64,000 bases of DNA from Marasmius tenuissimus. Taxonomy: Eukaryota; Basidiomycota; Agaricomycetes; Agaricales; Marasmiaceae. The first letter of the stretch is position 1. Each line of letters starts with the position of its first letter. Below are positions 21,509 to 34,234 of this stretch, in pieces. The DNA is taken from the NCBI GenBank assembly GCA_029532415.1, contig JAQOTA010000019.1, forward strand, positions 372,001 to 436,000, written 5' to 3'. The notes beneath the pieces are model-generated. The model was not told the origin of the DNA and searched no databases. It was given only the letters and a program-made list of their open reading frames with translations. The position numbers and the translations under genes are program-made.

Positions 21509-23615
21509 CTAGCCTTGGTGTTCTGGCTGCTCGGAGAAACCACCAATTTCTTCAAGTGTATCTGGTGCTTCCACAACCTTGATCCTGGGGTTGTAAGGAT
21601 CACCTAATTTGATAAATGTGAAGATAATCTCGAGTGTCTCGCCAAACTATCACTTGCCGTACACCAGCTCGGGATAACCGTTTTCCCGTGCATATTGCCT
21701 CCCATCTAGAGAGCCATTCTTCCTCAATAGATGATCTCGCACCGATTTGTATCTATCCGAGTACCACAATGAGCCTATCCATGTGAATATTTCCAGCTGA
21801 GGGATTGCATATGCCTCCCAGTTCTCCTCACAAATGATATTTTGTCCCTCAGGATCCGAGCACCAGAAGAAGGGAGCGTTGGGAAGGGGATAACGTATAC
21901 AATGAACGTTATCAACGATCTCAACAGGAATGGGTGGAACGAACAGGTACGCTGGGGTAGTGGAATTCGCGGGGTTGGATTGGAAGGTGCCGACAAGGGA
22001 GAATCGGACCTCATCAATAAAGACTGCGCAAAAATTGTGATTGGCAGGAGAAAGGGGGAAATTGTTAGGGAAACTCACCAAGGTCATCATACAGATCGTC
22101 GCAGTCTTCGCCAAGCGGAACAGACTGGCTGAGGTATGCAGGGCGATGTAGAAATAGATCTGGAAGGCGGAGAAAGAAGTCGAGGCGCACTTGGTTACAG
22201 TCGGTGTTTTGGAATGAGAGATTAACATGGGAGGGAACTGAACAAGTCAGCACCAGGGAGGATGGAACGCGCAGATGTACTTACCAGAGGTGGAGTAGCT
22301 GGCTTCAAGATTGGCACTGTAACTCTCGCAGAACCACTCAGGAGCAGGGGTGGATGAGAAGTAAGCGAGAACCTCAGGTTTGTTACGGTCAACGACGGCC
22401 CCAAATGTCAAGTAACCGTGTCGTGCGAAGTCCGTCAGGTCTTTGACGTGCCTCGTTTCTCCCATTGACGCAAACACATGTAAAAAGTCACCAAGTTGCT
22501 CTTTGAAATAAGAGACAATCTCGTCGGCGTCGAGTCGTGGACAAGTGCCTTGGCGAAGTGGGGTCGGGGGATAGAAGAATGAGTCAGGAAAGACGTTGTT
22601 GCTCGGTGGTGAAAATGAAACAGAAGGCAGGTCATACTGCCAAGCATGGGTTCTGGGGTTAAAAGTCCACAGACTCCACTCTGACGACACCTATTGTGCT
22701 ATCAATAGTTAGTCGGCGCTAAGAATGACCTTCTCACCCGCATCATAAGAGTCTTGTCGTTGCGCAAAGCGTCAAACGAGGTTCCCTAAGTATCATCAGC
22801 TGATGTGGGACATTAAGAGGCCAGACATACCTGTGTATACCAAAGGTAGTAGTATACAACTGCATTTCCTCTGGCTATAATTTGTTCTGTGTATTCGTCA
22901 CCATTCGCAAGCTCTACAATATTCTCCGTCAACATTCACGCCAAGCCTGACTGAGAAAAACTCTTGCCATCATGAAATAGAAATGTTGGCCGTTCCGACC
23001 AGCCGAGCCCAACCAGCTGGGTGATTAGTGGTGACCTGGGAAGAGTTGAATCAGTAGTGCATCAGTCAAAGTAAGCTTAATGTACCGTTGAGACGACATT
23101 TCTCGACACAGCCGTGCCATAATCTATGAGAACCCATATTGTTATCCTTTACATTAGACCCCTTGAATCATACTCACACTTCTCAGTTCCTCGGCTTGAT
23201 CTTTCTCCACCGTCTCAACCTTCACAGCAGTAAAACCTCCCGGAAGTCCTAATATTCTAACATGTTGGGTCGTCTTCCTGAGTTTAACCACTTTTAGCAC
23301 CCCCAGCACTTGTGATGTCCTGAAGGTTGATTCTCGGCATCGAGTGTTAACAGTGACATTGAGAACCGTCGAAGACACATTCCTCCGTACGATGATATCC
23401 CCTACGGGGATCCTTCGATAAGTATCCCCGTTCTGGACTTGAGGTTAAAGTGTCATTCCCAACGAAACATATTTGCAACACACCAAATTAATCCACTGCG
23501 ACTCCCTCCCCGAGTCGTTGTAAATGTTGACTTGGTCCCTACCCACAATAGGAAAGGTTGCACCATCACCTATCTCAACATTGCATGCGTTATTGAAGAA
23601 AGTGCTGCCGGCCAT
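21509..23615 (-). CDS. Repeated-family copy B, apparently complete
   Basis: Exon 1 starts at 23615 (MAGSTFFNNACNVEIGDG, then GRDQVNIYND), a variant of the N-terminal motif closer to the form seen before NACHT domains in agaric proteins. Exon 2 has RRIPVGDIIVRRNV and ends near EELRS (about 23170). Next come SPLITQLVGLGWSERPTFLF (near 23010), WTFNPRTHAWQYDLPS, EQLGDFLHVFAS and HGYLTFGAVVD (22690-22300), LRLPD...AYLSQSV (near 22140), and YLFVPPIPVEIV with CIRYPLPNAPFFWCSDPEG (21950-21850). A tail GDPYNPRIKVVEAPD ends at 21509. Introns are short and well placed and no lesion is obvious. Exon 2 lacks the PENKED motif and is divergent. Function unknown. Confidence 0.75.
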
Positions 23616-26236
23616 TCTATTCGAGCGAGAAGCCCAAATGGATGAAAGGAAGGAGAATCCTTGCCAGATAAATGACGGCGAGGGTCTGAGAGAGGGAAAC
23701 ATGGATAGTATCCATCATTACTTATGTGAAGACTTACATTACCTGTGTTTATTTTGCTGTGCTCGCCATTATTGAGTCCACGGAGTCAAAATACCACCGA
23801 ACGCACCAACGAATGATGGCATGGCAAAAAATTGCATACGTGGCATAAGGAGTGTGGTAATACGGTAACCGTATTGCTGTTGTGATGAACCTCATGCGTG
23901 ATCACTACCAGTTACCAAAATTTGGAAGGATTCGAGCAAGATAACAGGCTCCCAAGGGAGGGTAGAGGTCTCCCAGCCATCTTCGAGTAGGTTGCTCGAA
24001 CAATGATACCTCTGGAATCCCGGATGAACTAAAAAAAATCGCTGTTTAGCCTGTACCAAAAACCTGAGCCCTACGCGCCTTTTCATTGTTCAACTCTATG
24101 AGTGTCTTGGCCCGAAGCAAATCAATCAGGTTCTGATTTATGTAGACTTATATTGATAGCGATCTACCGCAAGCCTGCATAGCCAATGCAATGGAATCAA
24201 CAGCTCACAGGCCCCAGGGTGGGATAAGTAGTTCCGACCCTCCAAAAAGGTAAGCTGCCCGATCCGGGACCTCATCCCCAGCTTTTGACACTTATGCTGA
24301 GTCCAAGTAGCGGGTCGAGCCTCCATGCCGTGTCCGCGCACTTGAGGTCAAGAAACACACAGTTGTGTTTTGAGTAGGATAAGCGCTGGCGGCTGAATTA
24401 GCATGGAGTTCCCGTCCCCGTCCAAACTGGGAAAGATTCCGGGTTGGCATCACAACTCGGGAGGCTGATTAACACTCAGTAGAGTATGAGCGAGGAGTGA
24501 GGGCAACGTAAAAGCGATCTTGAGTCTTTGGGCATAGTTCAGATGATTTACAATAGTTTCCTCGAAAGTGTCGATATGAATACTAAATAGACACCTACAG
24601 TATTCACCCTGAGCCGTTCCCGTAGTTGATACAACTTCGCAGACTTCACTCGAAACGACGCCTCTACACAGTTGCTAAATGCTGCTCGTATATAGTAAGA
24701 AATCAGTCAGAAATGGTCTAATGAGAGAGCAATACCTGGTCAAAGTTCTTTGGGTACCATTAAAACAAACTTTGAAAGACAGACACTGCGTCGAATAGTC
24801 GACAAAGGAAAATCAATGTGCCATGATTCACTGGCATGGTAGGGAAGTAAGTTCGAGCGGAGCTTAAACTAGCCAATATTGGCAGGAGTAGGAAACTCCC
24901 GCATACGACTGTCTTCCTCCGATCATGTCGTTTTCACTGAACCACTTCCACAATTCCGTTATTACTCAAGACTGAAGATCTGAAGGCCAGATCCGACAGG
25001 GTTCAGCTCGTGACCAAGGTTGCTTGTCGTTCACCTGACCGTTCGTTCAGATAATATCACTTGACCACCATCGATCTGTGTATTTCTCTAACCGTTAACT
25101 GTTACGGATGCCATGGCTCGTTGTTCGGGAACAATTTTTCTGCAATGTTGAAGGTTGAGATGTGCATTGTCGTCGACGCCTATCCCACTTCTCCAAAACT
25201 TAGAAGCATTGGTGGTGAGATGCCCGAAAGCCCACTTGACATCACCCAACAAAAATCTATGACATTTCGGATGATTATGGGCCACAGATCATCGATATTC
25301 AGGATGACAAGGCTTGAGGTATATCAGATCTACGATTCAGAGCATTTCTCAATCTGTCTTATAGGTTTACCACTTTGGTACCTTGTCTCGACCAAGACAG
25401 GAAATAGGGCAGACCCACTTTCTGGAAACGGCGGTGTTTCCAGAAGACTTGCCTCCGTTATGAATCCTCCGCTTCCACCACTATACGACGCCAGAGTACG
25501 ACACATTCGGGAGCTTCAACGTCAGCGTAACCCGTATGAATATGAGTAAGCATTTCTCGAGATTGCGAAGCATGATTGGCTCGTTTATAATGTTTTCAGT
25601 AGCGATGGACGGTCTTCGTAGATATCAATCTCCGACTCACATCCTGGCTGTCATATATATCTGAGTCCCACTGTTCCGGTGACTGTCTACCCTATGATTC
25701 AGGGAGTAGCATCGAGCGCAGGAACTAAGTGGAATTGTGACGACTAGCAGATCCCAATCTATCGGTTCCGACGCCAGCAGACCGTCCTGAAGGTTGAGTG
25801 ACTTGTGCCGTTCTGAACGCTCTTTATGCGCCAACACGTTTGCTGGTGACTAGGTCCGTGAGTCTAGTGATGGTCTGCGTTCGGTGGCAATCTCGGGTCC
25901 AAACAGATCGCCCTTTGGGATATCCTGCCGGCTTGACGTCAGATGGCACGAGTCCACGTGGGGTTGATGAGGAAGGCCCTATGGTGTCCTCACGGGAAAT
26001 CGTCCGACTTGTGCTCACGGCAGATCCTAAATATGATAATAGGATTGCACATCGCCTTTGTTCCCACCAGCCCCTCCACTATATAGATATCATCTGAAGC
26101 GGTTATTGCACATTTGGACCAGTGAAATTCTGGCGATCCAGCAAATTTTTCTTGACAAGACGCACCTCATATATCACCCCATGAGCCAACACCATTATAA
26201 CCTCCACTCCATACCTCCACCAGTACATCAATCAAA
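23616..26236. other. Intergenic stretch, one weak gene candidate
   Basis: No family member or repeat is supported. The + frame at 25061-25549 (162 codons) ends PPLYDARVRHIRELQRQR and could be the last exon of an unknown gene. I see no start, partner exon or homologue, so I do not call it. Confidence 0.4.
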
Positions 26237-27869
26237 ATGACCACACATTTTAAATGCTACAGAGACATAGTTATAAGCGGAAATCAGCACTTCCACCACG
26301 CGAATGGCAATATATACAACTACTATGTCCCGAATAGCAACGTTACCGTCTATGGAAAGCAGACGGGCGAGGCATTGATGGTATGTTTTATGCCTTGTTC
26401 AGGATTTGTCCCGCGTTGAGTACAGCTCGCTCAGCCGAATCAGAACCAATACGACGAAGTCCGACGAGGTCACATCATACAGCGGGGACAGGTCTCGTCG
26501 GAAGACATAGAGATGGTTATTCAGCGACCCCTCAAACACACAAATCCATTCCGAAATCGTGTAGTCGCGAGGACCATCAACATCAAGAAAAAGCAGTACA
26601 CCGTCAAACTCGTTCAATACAATGGACGAATGTGTACTGTTATTGTGTTTGAGCCCGAAAACAAGGAGGACAAAGATACAATCAAGATGGTAAGCCACAC
26701 GAAAGTGAACTGAAAGCGTAACTCATTGGATTGTTTAGATATGGAAGAAGACCTACGAGGCGGCGTCTATGTATATGTATGTAAGATTTTTGTCAGTGGC
26801 GACAGCCTCTGCATCGATAATCAAACTCTTGGTGGACAGGTCGCCGTTGCTCACTCACCTTTATGGACTAGGCAGACTCGATGCACCAGCATTGATCATG
26901 TACGATGATACAAGATTTCTCGTGCTCGTTATGGAATACAGACCAAACAAGTCACAGAGCTAGCTATTGGGCTGCAGATCAGTAATCAATATTCCGACGA
27001 CCAAACAATGAAGTACTACCTCATGTATACACATGTACGTTCGCCTTTGAGTCTCCGGGCATCGCTGATGTCGCTCTAAGCTTGCCTCCCTTGTCGCCTT
27101 GCGCGATGGCAGAACTCTTTCAAATCTGGTGTGTCTTGAGTCAGGCAACCTTATTGTTCACTAAATATTACCAGGTCTCACCCAGGTGGGAGAATTGAGC
27201 CTACAATTCCAAGAGGGGGGCAGGCCGTGGATCCCGGACATCCGGGTGGGTAGTTAGTCCCCCGGGGGTCCTTAAAAAAATTTGGCCGAAATTGTTTTCG
27301 ACGTATAAAGCCTCAGAGAGGCCTAAGAGTGAGCCAGAGCAAAGGTAGCAATGAGGTCCTCTTGTCTTCACTGAGAATTTTCCCAAGTCTGACCTTTTGA
27401 CACTGTCTCTACCCGACGGCCACTGCAGGGGAGGTGTTTATGTGAATGTCAGGCATTCCCCACCTCGGGTGTTGCCTGGGCCAAGAGTAGGCTTGGTTCA
27501 ACCCCCACAAGATCATTGGCAGTGTGGCACCCTTTTAGCTTACATCTACTAAATACTCAAGACACACTGAGGGACGGCTGGGTCAGCCAAAGACTCCTCC
27601 CACTCCCAGAGATGTCCGGACAGGCATCCCAAAAAGGTAACTCCTTCCATATATGGAAGTTACGTAGGTAGTTAGTCCCCCCTCAACGCACCTCAAAAAA
27701 AAATCGAGTAGGTGTCATAAATTTTATTTATCCCCCCCGTATAATTCAGCTACCCATTCTTGGAAATATGACCTTGCCTCTGTGTCTCTCTCATCTTCAA
27801 GTCCAAGAATCAATCACAATCCTGGTACACAACCCCGCTTTGCCAAAACACACTTCCTCAACTTGACTT

Positions 27870-28197
27870 TGTTATGACTGGTGTTCACAATGTAAGCTCA
27901 ATACTGAGTTATTGACCTGTCTTGGTTCTGGTGTCGTGAATGTGAGATTGAGTTGTAAGGTCAAGTTGAAGAGCAAGACCTGTTACTGTACAAGTATAAA
28001 TACTAAAACTAGAACTGTGTACATACTGCGAACTGTTGTAAATACTGCGATCTGGACTGCGTACACACTGCGAACTACTGCGAATACTGTGGTCTGATAA
28101 ATAACACTGTGATCAGATAAATAACCGTATCAGATTCATAGATAAGATAAGATATCATAGATGAAAGAAATGATATACCCCTTTCGTAACTGTAACA
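27870..28197 (-). repeat. LTR of element 1 (3' LTR in coding sense), 328 bp
   Basis: It starts TGTTATGACTGG and ends GTAACTGTAACA on the + strand. It differs from the other LTR by an extra 5-nt copy in the GATAAGATAAGATATC stretch and about five substitutions. Its copy of the 15-nt priming word carries one C-to-T change. Confidence 0.95.
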
Positions 28198-28227
28198 TTA
28201 CCCCGTCGTTATGTTGAATGTCCTCAT

Positions 28228-29379
28228 TCAATTCCACATAGCCGTCCTAAGTCTAACCAATCAGTAATGAACTGGTTCGTCACAGATGTTGGATGCCGCA
28301 ACATCATCGTAGTCGTTGTCATAATCGGAGTCAGGAGCATTAGGTCGGCGTGTTTGTAGGAAAGGTCATTGAGGGCATGTTGAAGGATAATGCCCTGGAG
28401 ATCGTTGGTGGCAATGATCGCAAACCCATGTACTGCAGGAATGGGCGAAATGTCCGATCCCGTTACAATTGAAACATGGGTCCTGAGAATTAGGTCTTCT
28501 CGATGGTCTGACTCGTGTTCTAACAGTTTGTCGCCGATTGGGTCTGTTAGGAAGGGAAACTGGTGCGGAGCGATATGAATTGGTAGAGGATTGTGAGCTT
28601 CGTCAGGATCCTCCTCGTGGCCCTCTGGGACAATTTTGTTGTTGATTAGGTGTGAGAGCATTCGGCCTCGGATCAGTAGTTTGAGTTGGAGGTGGTCGAT
28701 ATCGTAAATGTCCGATTGCTGATGCAATGACATTTTCTACCAATCAATCAGTAATGATAGGAGGTGGAATAGGAATGGGAGCGGTTTCTATCGCTGTGGG
28801 TGGTTCAGCTACTGTGGACGAAATCTCTCCTTCTTCTCTTTCTTCCTTTACTACCATCTTCCCCTTGAGTCTCTTCTCCTTCTCTTCGTTAATTCTGTTA
28901 GTTTCTTCTGTAATTCGATGTTCTTCTCCGATCTTGATTTGTTCGAGCATCCCAAAGTTGAGAGTGTTTTCGGCCAACATTCCCAAGCTTTCTTGAAGAC
29001 CTTGAACATGTTCGACTAGTTTTGTATGCTCCCATCGTAGATCATGGAAGGTACGAGCAAAGAAAATGAGGTGTTCGTGATTTTGGAGGTGATTTGTAAC
29101 AAGTTCGTCATAGTCAGTGTTCATGAGTATTGCTTTGATGTTGTTGCCATCGGCGAGGTTAAGGAGTGCTCGGGAAGGATAATGAAGTTGGTCTATAAGG
29201 GAGAGCATGTTGTTGTGAGAGGAGTTGTCGTTAACAAGCTGGTGTGGAGAGAGGTTAAAATCAGGGTTTTGAGGATTGTCAAGGTAAGCTAGTGGTGGAG
29301 GTACTCGTTGACGAAGCATGGTGCAGAGTTGAGTTTCATAAGTTTGTGAGGTGGATGCTGCTGCGTTGACAAAGACCAT
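28228..29379 (-). CDS. Element 1 third ORF: coiled-coil protein with two zinc knuckles (with stops)
   Basis: The ORF starts at 29379 (MVFVNAAASTSQTYETQ). It has LAYLDNPQNPDF, a predicted coiled coil around LVEHVQGLQESLGMLAE, and a Glu/Lys then Pro-rich stretch ending PIPPPIITD. The frame continues through TGA codons (ITD-LVEN, GGS-RSSQ, CPQ-PFLQ) into an Arg-rich linker. Then come CFNCNGIGHFAHSC (CX2CX4HX4C, about 28476-28437) and CDHCHQRSPGHYPSTC (CX2CX6HX4C). The 169-codon frame at 28224-28733 is a shadow. The protein is Gag-like in layout but lies after pol; a role in RNA binding or packaging is inference. Similar ORFs occur in other agaric gypsy elements as I recall them. Confidence 0.7.
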
Positions 29380-29428
29380 AGTGTTAAATTTGTTATGAAG
29401 ATAAGTGGAAGTGATTTGGATGATTTCT

Positions 29429-32400
29429 TCAGCGAATTCGTCTCCTCCTTTTATACTCTTGAAGAGTTTCTTTGGCGTTCTTCAGAGCTTTGGCAGTAAG
29501 CCACTTGTTTTCTGAGGATGGTTCCCCTACCCAGGTGACAAGGTATTCGCGGGGTTTCTTCTTCGGCCGATGATCGATAATCAATTCTACTTCATTTTCT
29601 TCTTCTCTGTCTATGATATCAGGTGGCAGGTACATCCAGTTCTCTCCATATGCCTCCGTTTCCTTGTATGGGGTTAAAAGGTTTGCGTGAAACACCGGAT
29701 GAACCTTCCATTGTTCTGGCAGTGTCAGACGATATGTCACTGGTCCTAGAACTTCTTTGATTTTGAATGGTCCTTCTCGTTTTGGTGCTAACTTTTGTGT
29801 TTCGTATCCGAAGTTGATGTTCTTTGCTTCTAACCAAACCCTTTGTCCAATTTTGAATGGTTCATACTTGTTCCGCGTACGATTGATCATTACTTGTCGA
29901 GCAAGTTCATGTAATGCGAACGTTTCATCTCGGACTTTCTTGAGATCATTGAGTCTTTCTTCTGCACTTGGAACATTGGACTTTTCGATGATTGGTGGAA
30001 TTGCTCGTGGGTTGTATCCCATCATAATGAAAAATGGGGAATGTTTCCTGGCTGAATGTACTCAATTGTTGTGAGTGAATTCCGCTGTTGGTAGATACTT
30101 TTCCAATCGTGTTGCCTTCTAGCGCAGAACATTCGTAGATAGACTTCCACCTCTTGGTTAACTCGTTCTGTTTCTCCATCAGTCTGTGGGTGATATGCCG
30201 TACTCATGGAGAGTTTTATTCCAAGTAATTTTCCGAGTTCTTTGAACGCATTGGCTGCAAGTCTGGGATCTCTGTCGGATATAATCTTGTCGGGTAATCC
30301 AAATCTCTTGTAAACATAGTCGAGAAGAAGATTAGCTTCTCCTATCGCGTCGATTGTTTTTCGACAAGGTGCTAAAATTACCCCCTTCATAGCTCCATGG
30401 TCAACCACAACCAATAAGGAATCATCTCCATCGTTTTCCGGTAGATCTGTAATAAGATCCATCGTGAGATTTGTAAATGGTAATGCATTTTCTGGTGCTG
30501 GTATTGGCATTAACGGTGCCTTTGTTGGGTGTGTGTTGATTTTCATCTGTTGGCATAGCGCGCATCCTTCCACAAATTTCTTTACGTAAGAGTATATTCC
30601 GGGCCACCAGTAATCGCGTTTAACTTGTTCGAGAGCGTTGTATTGTCCTGGATGTCCTGCGTGAAGTGGATCGTGATATTTCTTTGTCATCTTTCTTCTA
30701 AGCTCTTCGCCTTTCGGCACATAGCATTTATCCATAAAAAAGAGAAGTCCGTCTTCGATTTTCCAATCTGATAATGCTGATTTGATTGGTGGTGCTCCTT
30801 TTGTTTTCAAAGCTTCCACAGCATTACTCATCAGATCATCTCCCATCGTTTTCTCTGCTACTAGGCTGTGAAGTTCCGTATCGATTACGTTTACGAATAA
30901 CTTGTCCGGTAACATCATAATGTCTTCGTTGTCGGTGTCTTCCAGTGGTATTAAATCTTCTCTCCTTGATAATGCATCAGACTGTGCCATTCGATGTCCC
31001 GGTACATGGATGAGTTTTAGATCAAACTCTGATAAGAACAGAGCCCATCTAGCTTGTCGGCGGTTAAGTTTCTGATGTGATCAGAAATAAGTGAGGTTTT
31101 TGTGATCTGATAGTACTGTTGTCGGATGTTTCAATCCTAAAAGATAATGTCGCCAGGTTTCTAGTGCTCGCACTATTGCTAGTAGTTCTCGGTTGTAGAT
31201 TTCGTAGTTCCGTTCCGTTGGAGTGAATGAATGTGACAGATACCCGCATGGGTGCCAATCTCCGTATTCATCTTGTTGTTTCAGCACTGCTCCTGTTGCC
31301 CATTTGGAAGCGTCGGCTTCTATCACAAATGGTCGATTTACATCCGGCATCTGCAATACTGGTTCTTCTGAAAATTTCTGTTTTAGTAATTTAAACGCCC
31401 GATCAGTCTCTTCCTTCCATTCGAATTTGGTATCCTTTTTTGTTAGATCGTTCAATGGTTTGGCAATCTCTGCATATTGTCCAATGAATTTCCGGTAGAA
31501 GTTCCCAAACCCTAAGAAAGATCTGACCCTTTTCACCGTTGTTGGCTCCTTCCATTCCTTGATCCCTGCAAGTTTAACCGGGTCCATTGAAATGATTCCA
31601 GGTCTAATAATCATTCCGAGAAAGTTGACTTCTTGCACATCGAACTTGCACTTTTCTGGTTGAAGGTATAGGTCGTGCTCCTTGAGTCTTTGAAGGACTT
31701 GTTGTGTTCGGGTTTTGTGTATTTCCTTGTTCGATGAAAAGATCAGTATATCATCCATATAAATTACCATCCACCCTTCGTCAATCATGTCACTAAAAAT
31801 ATCATCCATGAAGGCTTGAAATGTAGCTGGAGAATTGCTGAGTCCAAAAAACATTACCATGGGTTCGTACAACCCTTTGTTTGTTTTGAATGCCACCTTC
31901 CATTGATCTCCATCTTTGATCCGAATATTATTGTATCCATTCCTGAGATCCATTTTTGAAAATATCGTTGCTCCTTTTAGTTTGTCCATTAAGTCAGTGA
32001 TTAGCGGTAATGGATAAGTATTTCAGATTGTCCCTTCATTTAGTCTTCTGTATTCTTGGCATGGTCGAAAGGCTCCCTGTTCTTTCTTTGACACGAAAAA
32101 GAACGGAGAAGCCATCGGTGATTTGGACAGTCGAATATACCCTTTTCGAAGATTTTCTTTCAAGAATTCATCTTGTAATTCTTGTTCTTTTGGCGTCATA
32201 GGGTAGATTTTACATCCTGTTGGCATAAACCCTGGTTTGAAATCAATTGCGTGATCATAGGCTCTTGATTCGGGAAATCGTTCTGCTGCCTTTTTCTCGA
32301 ACCGTTCTTTGTATTCTGAAAGATATTCAGGAATTAGTTCTTCAATAGACTTTTTACCCTGATCTTCCTTTTGCACTAATTCTTGTGATACCGTTGTCTT

Positions 32401-32950
32401 GGCTCTGATATAAACCTCTGGTGTTACTTGATCTTTGCGTTCCTGAAAGGTTCAGATACTGATATTGGATCTCTCCTGCCTGCTTCAAAACGTTAATGGA
32501 TTTTTTTGAAAAAATAACGTACCTTTTGCCCAATCGATCCGAGGATTTCATTTTTGTAGCCATGGGAGTCCAAGGATTATTTCTTCCTTTCCTAATCCTG
32601 AAACAAGAAACTGAATTTGCATTTCTGTTCCTCCTATTGTGACATTGAGTGAAGCAGATCTGCAAATCATTCTGGTCTTGCTCTGGGTTCCATCTACGTT
32701 GAATACCTTGATCAGTTTTTTGAGTAGTTTTGTGTTTATTTGGTGTTTTTCCACGAATTCTCGATTGATGAAAGTTCCTCCTGCTCCTGAATCTATAAGT
32801 GTGTTAGTATCGACGGATTCTCCATTTCCAATCTTTATAAATACGGGAATATGTATTGAGTGTTGGTCAACAGTCGCTACAGTTAGATTGGAAATAGATA
32901 CGGAAGCTGGCAGAGATGACGTCGATTCAGTCTGCCTTACATAAAACCCT
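29429..32950 (-). pseudogene. Element 1 pol: protease, RT, RNase H, integrase, chromodomain
   Basis: The order along the coding strand starts with a protease with LIDSGAGGTFINREF (near 32800). RT follows with [28 protein letters not shown] and the catalytic YMDD (about 31765), then RNase H with [13 protein letters not shown]. Integrase has the zinc-binding HAGHPGQYNALEQVK...CALC, then MDLITDLP and ISDRDP, and the third acidic residue in DGETERVNQEVE. The C-terminal part has GYNPRAIPP, VHPVFHANLL and a chromodomain (REYLVTWVGEPSSENKWL). Stops are all TGA (after LQK, LTF, SI, EGTI, LTYF and HNN). A frameshift near 30110 is consistent with loss of one A in an A run. Chromodomains of this group bind modified histone H3 and guide integration. 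Confidence 0.95.
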
Positions 32951-33935
32951 CCTCCTCTACCTTGTTATGAAATTCTTCTCTTTGTTCGTCAGTCATCTCC
33001 TGATAGATCGATCTGATCTGAGTGTATCCACTAGGTTTCATTTTATCTGCTTCTGCCTTTGGAATAGTCACAAGGACTTTATCGTTTGGTTTCGTATTCT
33101 GATATTGGGGTCATGGGTTCTGATATTGGGGTCTGTTCTGATATTGTCTCTGTCGGTTGGGGCAGTTTCTTCCAATGTGTCCTTGACGGCCACATCTGAA
33201 ACAAAGTCCTCAATGAAAATATTCTTGTGTTTGAGCCGGGCTAAGCCTATCGATGTGAATTTGATCAACATCCATAGCATTCGGATCTCGTTGGGTTTGA
33301 TAGTTCGAGACAAACTGAGGTTTCGGTTTGGATACTGTGCTGCTGAGATAGCTGGCTATTCCTTTTCCTCTCCTCTTATTGTTGTCCATCCTTTTGACGA
33401 TTGTCTTCCAGGATGCAAGAGTAGTTGGCATTTCTTCTCTTTCATACATCCTATCTCTGATCCACTCATTGAGTCCTTGTACGAAATAGTCAATTAAAGC
33501 TGTGTCATCGCTGACTCCAGATTTAGCTGCTAGTGTTTCAAACTTGGAGACGTAATCGTCAGCTGTATCTTTGTTCTGTTGAAGTTGCCGAAGTTTGTTC
33601 AGGGCGTTTCCTGCTTTGTCTGATTCTCCAAATGCTTCTTTGAATGTAGCTTTGAAATCATTATACGTTGGCCATGTTCCTCCTGCCTTCGTATATTCTT
33701 GAATTCGTACTGTCTTCCATCCTCCAGCTGGTCCTCCTTTCATGTAGGATAGCATGAAGGTTACTTTCTTCTTATCATCTGAATAGATTTCTTCGTTTGC
33801 CGTAAGGTATAAGTTGACGTCAGTTTGGAATTCTTTGGTTTTAGTGCGATCACCATCGAAATCCTTAGGGGTGCCGATCTTTATTTCCTTGGCATGGGTG
33901 TTCACAGTTACTGCTTGCCCTGTCTGTCCTGACAT
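32937..33935 (-). pseudogene. Element 1 gag with zinc knuckle
   Basis: The start at 33935 gives MSGQTGQAVTVNTHAKEIK. Capsid-like sequence follows (IGTPKDFDGDRTKTKEFQ, MLSYMKGGPAGGW, LNKLRQLQQNKDTADDYV). After a TGA at 33210 the same frame continues with CFRCGRQGHIGRNC, a CX2CX4HX4C knuckle, then a second TGA in QNP-PQYQ. It ends at TAA 32939-32937, just after the word GGGTTTT. Pol starts in the -1 frame at that point. Confidence 0.9.
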
Positions 33936-34219
33936 TTCTGATTCTGTTGACTCTGTTTCCCAATTTATATCTGAATCGTTTCCTAGATTAAGGTTCTGAA
34001 ATAAATCTGCTGGTGGGGATCCCGAAGTATCTCTATATTCTGGATATGGAAGGAAAGGCCAGTTATCGCTTTCGGGATTACTGATCTGTCCTGAGGATTC
34101 AGTTCCTGTATCTGGTGATGGGGATCTGGTTCGAAAAGAAATCTTGTCGTTTGGTTCTGGGGTTCTGGTTTCTGAATTGTTGGGATAGCCTAAACTTGGA
34201 TAAGTCGGCTGTTCTGGTA

Positions 34220-34234
34220 TTCAGCTTGACCTTA
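34220..34234 (-). promoter_or_regulatory. Self-priming primer-binding site of element 1
   Basis: On the coding strand the first 15 nt after the 5' LTR are TAAGGTCAAGCTGAA. The exact complement TTCAGCTTGACCTTA lies in the same LTR at 34335-34321, about 32 nt after a TATTTATA box (34367-34360), where transcription should begin. This matches the self-primed arrangement of Tf1/sushi elements. No tRNA-type site beginning TGG is present next to the LTR. Confidence 0.7.

Noticed and set aside
25061..25549. Possible gene with C-terminus PPLYDARVRHIRELQRQR
   Set aside because: Protein-like ending but no start, partner exon or known family; not enough to call.
28224..28733. 169-codon minus-strand frame as a separate gene of element 1
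   Set aside because: The overlapping frame carries two zinc knuckles and continues the upstream ORF through TGA codons, so this frame is a shadow.
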